64,000 nt of DNA from Bigelowiella natans CCMP2755 (Eukaryota > Cercozoa > Chlorarachniophyceae): positions 29,939 through 93,938 of the forward strand of contig ADNK01001577.1 of assembly GCA_000320545.1 (NCBI GenBank), read 5' to 3'. The notes under the pieces were generated by a model. It worked only from the letters and a program-made list of their open reading frames with translations, searched no databases and was not told the origin of the DNA. Numbering within the stretch: position 1 is the stretch's first letter; every line of letters starts with the position of its first letter. Shown here in pieces: positions 1-16,379 of the stretch. Made by a program: the position numbers and the translations under genes.

Positions 1-609
1 TAGACACACACGCGCGCGGAGAAGTCACGATTTGCTCGAAGCACGGAATTGTTTGGTGGTCGCGCATTTGTGATGGCAAGGGGTTGCGTTGGGTGTTCTC
101 CTTACTGGGGAAGTGTGTTGGCGGTGAGATCCAGGAGGCTGATATTGTTGTTATTGCTGTTCTTATTGTTGTTGTTGTTGTTGTTGTTTTTGTTATCGGC
201 ATCAACATCAAGTTCAGAGTGTTTTTATGCTTTTGAGTAGAGCTGTGTTCTTTTCGAGTGATACCCAGCAGGGGGGGGGGGGGGGTAAAGTTGATTATGA
301 TGAGGAGGAGGAGGAGGAAAGGGGGGGGAGAGAGAGGGAGGAGAGCAGCACATACCCCAAGCCGACGCATATTATCATCGCAACGACAAACCCAACGCTA
401 ACCTGAAGCAACACTCACTCTCAGATATATCGCCTTTATTATTTTTCCTTGAAGCTTCCGAATGATGTATCTTGCAATAATTGTGTGCGCGCGCATGTGC
501 TTAAAGAGACTACCAGGGATTGATTCACACCAAACGGCTGCAGAGATGCTGAAGAGCTAGATATGACCTCAAACGCAGGATAATACCGAACCGCAAAGGA
601 CTGTGTATG

Positions 610-683
<74 letters not shown>

Positions 684-1357
684 TCCTTATATGTCAATAA
701 TTGCGATATTTTACTTGGTGATGATGATGATGATGATGATGATGAAAGTACCCTTCCAGTAAGAGCAATAGCCATTGCGTCCAAAGCTTGAGCGGACACC
801 TGATGGCGCACAACATACCCAACAAATCCTCTCATATCGACAAGAGACTTCTCCTTTTCAAGCACATTTTTGCATATTAGGAACAAGGCAGGGGTAAAGG
901 GCGCTGATGTAGAAATGCTGAAGGAAACGCTCTCCTCTCCCCACCCCCCCCCCGTCGTGTTGAAGGTGGCTGGCTACCGTGATCTGGGCAATGGCGAGAG
1001 ACCCCAGTGTAAGAGTTAGCATTATCAAAGCAACTTTGAATAATATAGAACATATACATGTTAAATGAATATTGTGTTTTCCATCGCTCCTTCTCTCTCT
1101 GGGAGAAAATGAGAGATTCACGAATATTGAGTCAATAATCCAACAACTTATAGACGATGCAGCAACTTTGCGGTTGGTGAGAAGATGATATGGGATTCAG
1201 CCCGCCCTGGAAATAGGCACAGTCCTTCCTCTCATTCTTATACGAATTCGTCTTATTTTTCTCTCTCCTCTGCTTCAATGCTACTACCCGTCTCCCACAC
1301 AGGTCCAAAGTGAATTCGCATAAGATCAGTAAATTCCAATTCCATCCTAAAGAGTGT

Positions 1358-1395
<38 letters not shown>

Positions 1396-1973
1396 CCGCA
1401 AGTCATCAAGCATCGATCAACGATAATCGATAGTAAACTTACTCAAAGTCGAAAGTGGCAATCTTGGTGGCGTGGATGGACTCCGCTAATATATAACCTG
1501 GTCCATTCACACACCATGTTTCAACGCTTTACATTTGCCAAACATACATATTCGTGCTACTCGTGCATTCTTACATGTCCTTGTCGTAACCCAAGCCATC
1601 ACCGCGAGCGCCATTATTCCTGGAACCAGACCGCATTCTGCTAACGTCTGGCAAGATGGGGGGTAGATGTACAAACACATACACACACAACACACACACA
1701 CACACACACACACACAAAACATAGTTACAAAACAAAACCAGAGCAAGAAACACATATTGGCTGCGAGATGTATGAATCTAATGAACGTAAGACAACAGGG
1801 CCACAAGAACAACGATCTTTAACAATATATATTAAATCATTTATCTGCCTTAGGTAAAGCCAGAAGTCCAGGGCCATTCATCGTATTCACGCACAAAATC
1901 TTTTCGAAGGGGCGGGGGAGGGGAAGAGGAGGAATTGGAAGAGGATCAATAAGTCGGTACGACATTGTCTCCA

Positions 1974-2025
<52 letters not shown>

Positions 2026-3084
2026 ATATATTCACACTCTTCATTTAGGGAAAAAAAAGGCGCACAAACAATAATTTCCTGCACGCCGAACTTGTACTTT
2101 TCCTCTGGATCTACTACTCCTCCTAGCAAAGAGGTAATGAAGATGTTGGTGAATAATGATAACAACGGTAAGAAGGATACAGGTGATAAGGATACTATTG
2201 CTGGTCGATCTGGGGTCTATATCAAAAAGGCTGGTTATTATTCGAAGATAAAGCGTATGGGGGGGGGGGGCGGGGGGGCTCGCTTCATTGTATATCGGCG
2301 ACATGGTCACTTGGTAACGTACACAAGAATAGGAAGCGCTTTCTATCACAACTTTTACCTCCCCCACCCAACGAAGAAATTGAGACTCTTGATCCAGAGA
2401 GGCTGCTACCCCCTGCATTCAGCTTGCTGCTATGGAACCCTCCACCAGTGTTGCCTCGATTCTGTTTGACCCTAATTGCAGCACCGGACAGCCCATACCA
2501 GCACAAAAAGCTTCATTTTCGGATTACACTAAAAAGCATCGATGCCTATTCTAGACAGCGAGAAGTACCTCTGACTGGCTGTAGGTATTTCTAAGAGCGG
2601 GGTCCCTTCGCCTGAACATGCACGTCACACCTTAAAACTTCACAAACACCACGCCGCCCACGCATGGCAGCCTGGCCGGCCCCACCTGCAGAGTTGGCTT
2701 TCAACATATTTCCGTCGATGACCACAAGGTGGGGGAACGGCCGAAAGACTGCAAGAAAGATGGATTTCCCTTCCGAGTTTGTCTTTTCGGGGGAGGGGTT
2801 GGGTCGACGTGCCACAAGGAGGCAATTTATGTCATAAACGCAGACGATTATTTCCAGAAGACATTCCAATTACCGCGAATTTATTTACTTACCCCCCGCA
2901 TTCAGCTTCACGATTCGCATTTTTATCGGCGAAACTACCAAAGGAAGTCGAAAGACTGTGCCTGCTTTGCCAGGCGAAAAAGTCAAGTTTTCCTGATGAA
3001 AACTTCATGATATTTTATGGATATTTTTAGTATAAAATTTTGTCTAAAGGACAGAGAGACGAGAGGCCCCCAGCTGAGCTCGCA
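1..3084. other. Gene-free, microsatellite-rich left flank
   Basis: I see no exon here with believable splice sites and protein-like content. The stretch holds many simple repeats: (AT)n running into (GT)n at about 613-677, (GAT)n at about 717-745, (GT)n at about 1353-1394, (AC)n at about 1691-1714, (GT)n at about 1977-2022, and G-runs near 270-284 and 2260-2270. The open frames here are translations of these repeats (poly-Leu, Cys-Val, Thr-His). Confidence 0.6.
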
Positions 3085-7036
<3,952 letters not shown>

Positions 7037-7912
7037 TACGTAGCTCGTGGTCGCCACAAGGCCGCCTCTAGCGCCTGCATTAGTTGTTATGGCTCGATCT
7101 GTTGTGCGTGGTTGTTGCCTCTGCGCTGCTGCTATACTTCTCATTCGATCAGTAAGATAGATAATGAAATGATTACATTTTTCATTTATTCTCATCGCGA
7201 ACATATGTATATACGCGCACACATCGTCAGCATGGAATCTTCTGCTTTGCATGCTAGCATGGCTAGTAAATGGCTGCAACGCCGCGTACGTCTAGTAGGC
7301 GAATTCATGCGTAGTTCATTTTTATCCTTTGCGCCATGTAGTAGTCTACGCCCAGTGCTAGCAGTAATATGCAATATAAATTGCCGCCGATCTTAAGATT
7401 TGTGTGCAGCGATGAATGAATCTCTTTACAAGTATACGTACTAGCTAGCTAGCGTATAGCATAGCAGGAAGCATGCACGATCGACGCAAGCTATAGCAAC
7501 CAGGCAAGCATGCAGCTGTATGCGCGCTAGCGCGTACCTAGGTATGACAAAAAAAATGGATCCCTTGCGTCCACATGCTAGCATGGCTGTAGTGGCATGC
7601 TACACTAGTATATCTCAAGATGACGCCTTCATCAGCTAGTTATTTGCAAAACCAGACCTAGCAAACATCTAGATATGCCATGCTAGCACACAGCATGCTC
7701 ACTGCGATGTACTACTAATCGTATCATCCATCATCATGCGGGGTCGCTGGCAACTGGGCTCGCACACAGCGGTTCTAACTTCTACCCGCTATGCTTTGTT
7801 CCCCCACCGAAACAACCCAAGGACGCACTAGAACGAAATCTGCAATGCCTACCACGCGCTCTGTTACCAACGCACACACGACGCTGTCAAGCTGCTCTTT
7901 CCACCACCAATT
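7037..7912. other. Intergenic, CTAG/GCATGC-rich island at about 7381-7730
   Basis: No gene is supported between the two flanking stop codons, so the neighbours converge here. Bases 7381-7730 are dense in overlapping palindromic tetramers (CTAG, CATG, GCGC, TGCA), for example ctagctagctagcg at about 7440. Similar islands recur across the window. Confidence 0.5.
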
Positions 7913-8049
7913 CTACGAGTACGTGACCAGGTGAGCGATGAGGACCACGGCCACCATTTGCACTAATAACCTGTATATCATTACACCCAGCAGGCAAGGG
8001 AGACGCATTCACATCAGCACCCACCACGTTGGAAAGCATAGTGCGAGGG

Positions 8050-8084
<35 letters not shown>

Positions 8085-9705
8085 GGGGGGGGAGAGAGAG
8101 AGAGAGAGCGATCTTTTTCTCCCACGGATTATTCGATGCATAGCTCTGAGCACAATGCGACACTCACTCACCTCACGACGCCTTGTACACAGCCGTGAGA
8201 TGCCTCCGGCTCTATCGTTGCATCAACAGGGATGAGCACATACGACTTATCCATCGACGCCGACACCTGAAGAACAACAAAACGGCAAGAGAAACACGGC
8301 TTCATATGACTGCACAACACTTACGTACAGAGTCGTAGTAAGTATCAATAAACATAGATATGAGTGTTAAATACATTACAGATCACGTACCAAAGTGTCA
8401 CCAGCGCTTGTGAAGCATAGCGCCGTGCCTGAGTTATAACGCGCACAAATTTCTTCCCGTTAGCACAAGTTGACAAAGACCGCTCTCCGCACTCGATCCA
8501 CGACATTATCTTAGCATCCCCCCCCCCCCTCCCCCCCTTCCCAAATGATAGATGCCTGGGGTTTTGGCTGATTGACCTGGCAGGTGGTGGCAGTTCTTTA
8601 CCTCCCTGATTCGAGCCATCGTCAGCGTATTGATGACCTGAGGAAAACAACCGCGTTGATGCCATGAAAAATATGAGCATCACTCATCCTCCCCTCCCTC
8701 CTCTGCACAGACAAACAGTACATAACAACAATGCACAGGCACGACGGGTCAATATTCTATCCTTGTAGAGTCGTAAGAGGCCAACTCCTCCCCAAAGACG
8801 CGCAAAACGAGGCTGCAAGCGATGTCGCGGATAAAAATCGCCGGTACTCCTCTAGCACTGACTCTTTTGCTAGCAACCACCTCCCTCCCCGATTTGTCTA
8901 AGGCCGATGCTTGTTGTTGCCATTGGAATCAGCCACCCCCTCCCCTCCCCCCCTCTTCTTCTTTCTCTCGTCAAGATCATCATTTTGTGATGATTTATTT
9001 TTTCATCATCAATCAATACGAATACGCCTCATGAGCTATACACTCACCACAACTGAGCCCTGGCTAGTGTTAAGAGCTACCGACACCCCGTCATTGCTGG
9101 TTTTCATGATGCGACAGGCATTTCAAACAAATAACGCTCATCAGGGGAAAGCAAATCGAGGAGAGCACGATCAAAGGAGGCAACATGCTTGTGCGCTTGT
9201 ATTCGCTACCTGACCGAACACGATGTCACGGTCTCTTGAATCGCGCGCACAAGGCCAACAATCTTGTACTCGTTGTTTTCGGTGCTAACTTTGGCCAGAT
9301 AGCTCCACCCATTTCGCGCGGTTTCGACCTGGGGAGGAAGGGGGAAATTGGGGGGGGGGGGGGGGGGGTCAAAAAGACAACAACGCCCCCCAAAAGTCCT
9401 CCTCTCTCCCGCTTTGAATCATCAACGCAGCACCTGCTCAGCATCATCATCATCGTCGCTGCCATCTCCCGTTGTGCTCTGAGGCTGCATTTTATCGGTT
9501 GTGGAGGAGGTCGTTTCTGGGCCGTGTTTCTTCGGGGGAATGACCGTCCACGAATCGATGGGCTCAAACGACTCTCCCACAGAATCAGTCAGAAACGCGT
9601 ACACCTGCATTGTAGGCGGAGAAATGAAGAGATGGCGATGATGATGCTGCTGATGCTGCTGACAATGATGATAATATTCTACGAAACCATTTCAAGCAGG
9701 GATGG

Positions 9706-9751
<46 letters not shown>

Positions 9752-12394
9752 CACTGCCCTCCATGCTGACGGCGATTTCCGACCCGCACGGATGCTCAGC
9801 GATGCAGTTGACTAGCTTATCGTTGCTATCAAACGTAGCAAACGGCACCAGAGCACAGTTCGGCCTCACATCGTAGATCTTGATGCCGCTGCCCACCCCC
9901 ATTCCTTGGAGGAAAACAATGGTAGGAAGGAAGAGAGTTTGACACGATCAGATTGGGAGGATGTGAAGAAGAATGGAATCGTATCATCACTATCATCAGC
10001 AGCAGGAGAAGGATAATCATGAAGTCTATCACCTGCCATGCCCCCTCCCCCCGCCAGGGCAATCCTCCCATTCTTCATCCCAATTCCGGCGAAAATGGGG
10101 AGGTCGTCCTTCCAGTGTATCAAATCCTCCCCCTCAGAACGAGAACCTGTATTGAGGTTTTATGCCGTGCAGATGTTAAGTCGGGTGAGCGGGGTGGGGG
10201 AGGGATTTGAAACCCAGATCTTCTCTATGATTTAGAACACCGAAAGCTAAACCCCCCCCCCCCCCCCCACACCCCCCTTCGCCGAATTTAATAGCATTAC
10301 CACATCCGCAGTTACGACCGCTAGGTGGTAGGGGGACCATCATCTTCTTTCTTTCTCCCGGATCAGCCATTTTGTAGCTGTGTGGTGGTGGTGATGATGA
10401 TGATGATGATGATGAATTTGATGAATTTGATGATGACGAGGAGGACGATGCGTGTGTGCGTGTGCTGTGTGGAAAAATAACAATAAGACTAAAAACATGC
10501 GAAACTGTAACTTGATACTCGTACGATATACCACACACACACTCTATCCCTCCCCCCCCCCCCCTTCTCTCTGGTAAAGACCAAAACGATGCATGCATAA
10601 ATATAACAAAGTCTGTTGGGCGAGGAGGAGGACTGACAGCATACCTTCCGACCTCCCTCGGAACAGGCCCGAGGCCATAGAATGGAGATCCAGCGGTAGA
10701 GAACTCAGACAACGATGGGAAACCGTCCTTTGAACCCGAAGCAAATGACGACGTTAACGTCTTAATGTCGCTATCGATTGAGGTGTTGGAGGGCAGCATC
10801 CTTGCCCGTCTCTCCGAAGAAGAAGATGGCGGGACAATCTGAACGACGACACGATGGGAGGATGATTGAGAGCATGAAATGGCGATGCTGGTGGCTGCGT
10901 TCTTCTTCTTCTTCTTTTTCATCATCATCATCATCTTCTTCTTCTTCTTCTTCTTCATCTTCTTCTTCTTCGTCGTTGTCATCTCTGCTGTGTTTTATTG
11001 AACGACTCTACGAATGCGTATTGGATGCACACACACACACACACACAACGCAAGTACCTTTCCAGGCGTAAGCGGTTTCGCGGGAGAAGGTGTCGGTTTG
11101 AAGCCTGGGGGAGGGGCATCTGAAGGCGGTTGTTGTTGTTGTTGTTGTTGTTGGGAGGATGGCGGAAGTTTGCTTGGGGAGAAGCTTGTCGCCGATTTCT
11201 GACTTCTCGTTGGAGGGGCTCCTACTCCTTTCTCACCATTCACCAACGCAGCAGCCTTATTCACTGACTCGGCCTGTTCCGCCCCTGCCCCCTCTCCATC
11301 GTGGTTCTTCGTCATCTTCTTCTCCTCCTTTTTTTCGGTCGTTGGGGGGGCCGAGCGGTTCGGGGGAAGACCCCTTAACCTTCCTCCAGCAGTCCGGCGT
11401 GGGGGAACCATCACTCCTCTGGGAGGGCCTATTCTCCCTTTCAACAGGGGGCGGGGGGCCGGCCCCCCGCCCTTCCGCAGCGCCGCCGGTGTTTTCCTCG
11501 GCGGTGCTGCGAAGCGGGAAGGGGGCGGAAAGGGGGAGCTCTTCGACGCTGCTGAGGGTAGCAGCCCGTTTTGTTTGGGGGGGGGGAGACCAGCACCGCG
11601 GGGGGGTGGAAGCCCTCCTCCGCCGCCTCCTCCTAAGACAGGGTTAGCGTTGTTAGGAGTGGGGGCAATGACTGCTGCATTTTTATTAGCGGACAAGTCA
11701 CCCTGCCCCATCCCCTGCGCCGGTGTTTCTTTTTTTGGAGGGTTTGTAGGGTTGAGGGCAGGGGTAGGCGCTGCTGGCATTGCTGCTGTGCTGCTCTTGC
11801 CTCCCCCTCTCTCCGTGTTCTCGCCACCATTCTTTTCCTCCTCTTGCTCCGATTCGTTTGCCTTCTTCTCGCTGTTGGTACTATCTCCGTCGTTGCCAGT
11901 CTTCGCGTCCTTTTCTTCTTTGTCCTTTGCAGGATCTCCACTGCCGCTAAGGTTGCTGCTTGCAGCCTTCAGGCTGCTACTGCTGCCTTCCCCCTCAGGC
12001 TTTGCACTTTGATCATCGCTACTCTTTCCTGTCGTTGGAGGTGGCAGGGGGCGCGGGGTCATCTTCGCTCCTCGGAAGGAGGCAGGAGGAGCCCTCCCTC
12101 TCATCATCGGCTGCCCCCTCAGCATCGGTTTTCGCATAGAAGGCGGCATGCCTCGAAGGGGGGGGGGCATCATTCTTCCGCCGCGTTGAGCGGCTGTGCC
12201 TGGCCGCTGAGGCGGAGATCCTAAGAAAAATGGAAGGGGAGAAAAAGGGGGGGGGGGAAAAAAGGGGAGGGGAATTTAAAACAATCTTCTAAAGCCCTGT
12301 CACAAAGTAAAATCGGTAGCGTTTTTCACTGCAGATCTCAATATTTCCGCCTTGTTATTGTTTCATAGTTATATCTGGTTGAAACACTATATTT

Positions 12395-12425
<31 letters not shown>

Positions 12426-13821
12426 CTCCAAAGGCCCTGAATGGCCCTGCCAATGGACTCGTTCGTATGGAGCCGCTGCTTTCATTGCTTAGCGGCTTCT
12501 TTGGGGTAGAGGGATTAGGTGGCAGCATGCCACTAGAGCCTGAGGTGGGGGGGGGGGAGGGGGGGAGGATAATAATCATATCCATTGTTTCTGTCGTTTT
12601 CATGGAGAATTGGACTTTGGAAGAGAGAGAGGGAGAGAGAGAGAGAGTATTGTATTAGCCAGGAGAGCATCATACCAACCCTCACCCCACTATCATGTCC
12701 ACAACACTCGAAAAGCGAGAGAATAGATCCATATAAACTCACCGCCTTGGACGGCAGCCGTAGAGGGGTTGTCGTCCTTCTTCACTGGTGCTGCTATGGC
12801 CTCCTTCTTATCGCTTTTCTCATCAGCTTGACTATTTTTCGCTCCATCGCTATTCTTAGGTGCTTCCTCACCGATATTGAGAGGCTCGGCCCCCTCAGAA
12901 TCAGAATCTTGGGCAGGAACAGATGTCCCCTTCTTGCTTTTATCGTTACTACTATCGTTCTTTGCGTTGATCCCATCGGCCTTCTCCCCCCCCCCATCAC
13001 TAGCAATGGGTGTCTGATTTATGGGCTGCATAATCGTCGCCTTAGGGGCTGGTGCTGACGAGGAAGTCGATGATGATGACTGGATATTGGTGGGTGGTGA
13101 TTGGAAGGGGGAGAAGGAGGAGGAGGAGGGGGTTGCCGAGGAAGGAGGGGGTACTTTTTGTGCGCCCATGGTTGGAGGCATTGCTGCGGAGGAGGACGAT
13201 GCTTCTACCGCGGGGGGGGGAGGGCCTGTGGTAACTCCCCCAGATCTTGGGGGTGGGGCAGCTAGTTTTCTCATCGGCCGGCTTGTGAACGGAGAAGCTC
13301 CAAATCCACGGAATTTCGAACGCGTTGAGGAGGCAGGAGGGGCTAATGCAGCTCGGGGTCTCGCTACAGGTTTCTTCTTGGGCATTGCATTGCGCACACG
13401 TGGTTTGGGTGCATTGCGGAGCTGAGGACGTGGCTTTCCCCGCAATAACGTAGCTCCACCTACGAAAAGGTTGGAGGTGGGAAGACTACTAATCGAAGGC
13501 ATCGGAGAGGTTCATGACTAAACCAGAGGCATCGGTGAACACAAGCGTGTGTTATTAAATGGGGAGGGGGGGGGGGGGGGGGGGGGTTCACATTTTTTTT
13601 TTTATGCATATGAAAATGCTGCCGCTGAACGAGACTTGGCGTGCGATTATTAATCGTTTGGGATATGAACCGAAAACAGCAAAGTTATCCATCTATCGCA
13701 ACAAACCTCCCGGTCTCGCAGCAGGGAGTCCTCCACCGGGGCGAGGCGGCGGCATACCGCCACCCCCTCCTGGGCCACGGGGAGGGGGCAAGCCTCCGGG
13801 ACGTTTCGGAGGCATAGACAT
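7913..13821 (-). CDS. Proline-rich protein with SEC12/PREB-like propeller and C-terminal membrane anchor
   Basis: Modelled exons: 13707-13821, 12743-13459, 12426-12539, 11058-12220, 10645-10838, 10271-10377, 10033-10146, 9753-9904, 9434-9604, 9210-9328, 9048-9096, one unresolved exon, 8391-8452, 8172-8266, 7913-7970. All resolved junctions keep phase. The first ~770 residues are disordered and Pro/Arg/Gly-rich (MSMPPKRPGGLPPPRG at the start, poly-Gln, KE-rich blocks). The C-terminal part resembles SEC12/PREB: IALAGGGG then SGIKIYDV matches the start of that propeller, SCSVSNDGVSVALNTSQGSV and ALCFTSAGDTLVSASMDKS are later WD-type blades, and the last exon encodes a hydrophobic anchor (LLVQMVAVVLIAHLVTY). 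By family this is the ER guanine-nucleotide exchange factor for SAR1 in COPII budding. An ATG at 10370 could start a separate shorter SEC12 gene, leaving the proline-rich part as its own gene. Confidence 0.62.
8047..8108. repeat. (AG)n tract in an intron
   Basis: Purine dinucleotide repeat with a short G-run, inside the last intron of the SEC12-like gene; it reads as (CT)n on the coding strand. Confidence 0.8.
9709..9745. repeat. (AT)n tract in an intron
   Basis: About 37 bp of (AT)n just after the donor at 9752 in the SEC12-like gene. Confidence 0.8.
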
Positions 13822-15275
13822 TCTGCTTTTTTTGGAGATTCGTCAGTCGAGCCTACCTTTTTCAAAAGAAAATGATAGCAGAATGTTGTCCAATTAGTTT
13901 GCTACAGTTGAGTGACTTAAATAGAAGAGAACATAGCCTAGCCCTCACGTCCCGTGGATAAAAGTAAATAGCTAATGCCGCTAAATGTAACGCAGACGAA
14001 TCGCATCTAACCACAGCCTATACTGAATCGCAGAATAAATTTTAAAGTTGTTTCCACTTCCTTTCCCGACTCGCATGCAGGATATGCATTAACGCTTAAC
14101 ACTCAATGTGGTTCATCAACCAGGAATTTCTAAAACCCAAGGGGATATCCGAAAAAATGAAGAACGGGAAAGCACGATTCGATTATAAATTAAATATTTA
14201 ATCATAGCCTAACCCCCCCCCCCCCCCACCACCACTACCTCCTGTACCTTGATGACGTTGCAAGTGCCTCCCTGTCTGTACGCTAGAAGCCGTGAGTTTT
14301 GGATTTGAAATATTAAATTTCATTTGTCGCTAATGTATTATTACCTTTGTTGCATAAGTTTCCGGTTGGTCACGGACATTGAAGTGCCGTTTGTTTTCTC
14401 AACTCCGTCAACTTAAATTTGTTGTCGATGTTAATTGTATTGATATAAATTACAAAGCCGATAAATTAACAACATCTTCGAAATTTCTCTGATTTCCACA
14501 ACAAAAGGCCATCGGCGATGCTAATCTTCCTTGTTTATTTTCATTTTTCTAACTGGCTAGTTTTGAAATTTATAAATCGGCTAGCCGCATTTTCTAAAAT
14601 TGCAGCCTATTTTTTCGTTGCCGAAAAGTTTGAAAAATATCATTTACAATTATGATAATTAGGTGAATTCACCAAGTCCATAATCATTGTATTATTCCAA
14701 CCTATCATGCACATCTGTAAAGATGACATTGAACAAATATAGGATATTTCATGAATATTTATGCTAATTCACGTAGAATAGTTGAAATTCGACCGGAAAA
14801 GCAACCCCGTATTTTTTCGTAGATGGCCACACTAAATGTCTACGGATGAAGTAGCGCAGTCGCTCCCAACCTTGGTCATTTCCTATACCAATGATGAATT
14901 TTCAATGTAATTTAAACATATACAGCCGACATTGCACAAAATCATGATAATTTTCACGCCAATTATGAAATATATATTTTATTACCGGAACTACGGGTAA
15001 AATCTACGGATGAATGAAACGCTGGATTAAAAATGTGTACATTTTATAGTGCTTTTATGATATACGTCAAGTATATTTGGCACATTTTGCGGATGATGAA
15101 ATGGAACATGATTCTGTAGAATTTTTGGATGAGCTTTATGAAACCGCAAAGTTTATTTTATGGAAAAAACTCTTGACGACTTGTAAAACCACGAATATTT
15201 GACCTATATTATCGCCTAATTTTGTACCTTTACAATTGAATAAAATATACTAGATCTGAAAGATACTCGTTAGAA
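13822..15275. other. AT-rich intergenic region
   Basis: About 1.45 kb between two divergent genes, AT-rich and nearly free of long microsatellites apart from a C-run at about 14213-14227. I see no exon or RNA gene. The promoters of both flanking genes should lie here, but I cannot point to a convincing element. Confidence 0.5.
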
Positions 15276-16379
15276 ATGGCTCCTCTACGCCTCTCCACCC
15301 TCTCGCTCCTTTTTCTGGTTCTATTTCAAGCCACACTCGCTGTAACAAGCAACTCAAAGTCTAAAAATAAGGTACAACTACACCATCTTAGAAACTTACA
15401 TCATTTCGGACTTTGTTATAAGTTACGTTTTTATTTCAATCATGCAGTTGGGGGAGTTTAAAACATCCCAGCATTATTGTCCTTACTATGTTCTCATTTC
15501 CTTTTGATTTATAACTTCATACAATTCCACTTGTTTGTATTCTCCAGTTTTCTGGATCAACCTTTTTAGCTGCTGGGTCTCCTGAATACACGGACTCATA
15601 TGACACAACCTATGGAGAAGCATACGCTGATGAACCCTCATATGGCCTCGAAGATGATACCACCTTCGATGAATACCGCTTCAAAAGGTGCGATGCGTAA
15701 GAATTTAAAAAATGAAAGGACATGCATGTACTATAAACTTTGCAGTCCTGCATCATCATTTTTTTTATCCCACCATACCATGTATCTCATAATTTTCTTC
15801 TCTTTCTCAGCCCCGTTGTCCGTAGAAGAAGGCGCAATTTGATGGAGACGGAGACTAGCGCTAACTCCCAATCCAATTCTCAATCACATTCACAGTCACA
15901 GTCAGGGGCAGGAATTGATCCAGTATGTCAAGCTGATAGCATTTCCTGAAATAACTAGTTCATGAAAATCAATTGCTTGCGAAATGAGTTCTCAGAATTT
16001 GATTGCTCTGAATCTATAACTCATTGTATTTTCTGCTTGTATTTGATGTGCTCTACAAAAAAAGTCTGCTCTAATGGGAGGAAGCTCCTCGCAGGGCTTT
16101 ATGGGATATCCCTTGTCAACCTGGCTCTTGATTGGGCTCGTCGTTTCTGTCATCGCAATTCTATGCGTAGTCGGTATTTTCTTCTTCCGCAAGCATTTGG
16201 CAGCTGTGATCTCGTGCGTCGAGAACTCAATTTGGTATACGATCAAATATATGTGCATTCTCCCTGTTCAATATTTGATTCGGGGCTTGCGATGGGCCTC
16301 CTACCCAATTAAGGAGGGCTGTGTAGACTGCTGTAACAGCGTCAACAACTATTACAAGCCGTACAAGATTACGAGTTGA
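15276..16379 (+). CDS. Small single-pass type I membrane protein, function unknown
   Basis: Four exons, 15276-15371, 15548-15687, 15811-15922 and 16065-16379, join in phase to about 220 codons with GT-AG junctions throughout. Residues 1-23 form a clear signal peptide (hydrophobic core LSLLFLVLFQATLA). The predicted outside part is acidic and Tyr/Asp-rich, then Gln/Ser-rich (SQSNSQSHSQSQS). A transmembrane helix follows (STWLLIGLVVSVIAILCVVG). The roughly 60-residue inner tail carries several cysteines, including a CVDCC motif, and ends in a basic Tyr/Lys stretch. I do not recognise the family. The topology suggests a secretory-pathway or cell-surface protein; palmitoylation of the cysteine tail is possible but inferred. 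Confidence 0.75.

Noticed and set aside
603-2165. Frames encoding poly-Cys-Val, Tyr-Ile or Thr-His
   Set aside because: They are translations of (GT)n, (AT)n and (AC)n microsatellites without splice support.
10176-10982. Lys/Met-rich minus-strand segment as a coding exon
   Set aside because: The KKKKMKKKK part is an intronic (CTT)n repeat on the coding strand preceding the acceptor at 10839; only 10645-10838 is kept as exon.
11014-12224. Long plus-strand frames over the proline-rich exons
   Set aside because: They are shadows of GC-rich, low-complexity minus-strand exons with consistent splice phases.
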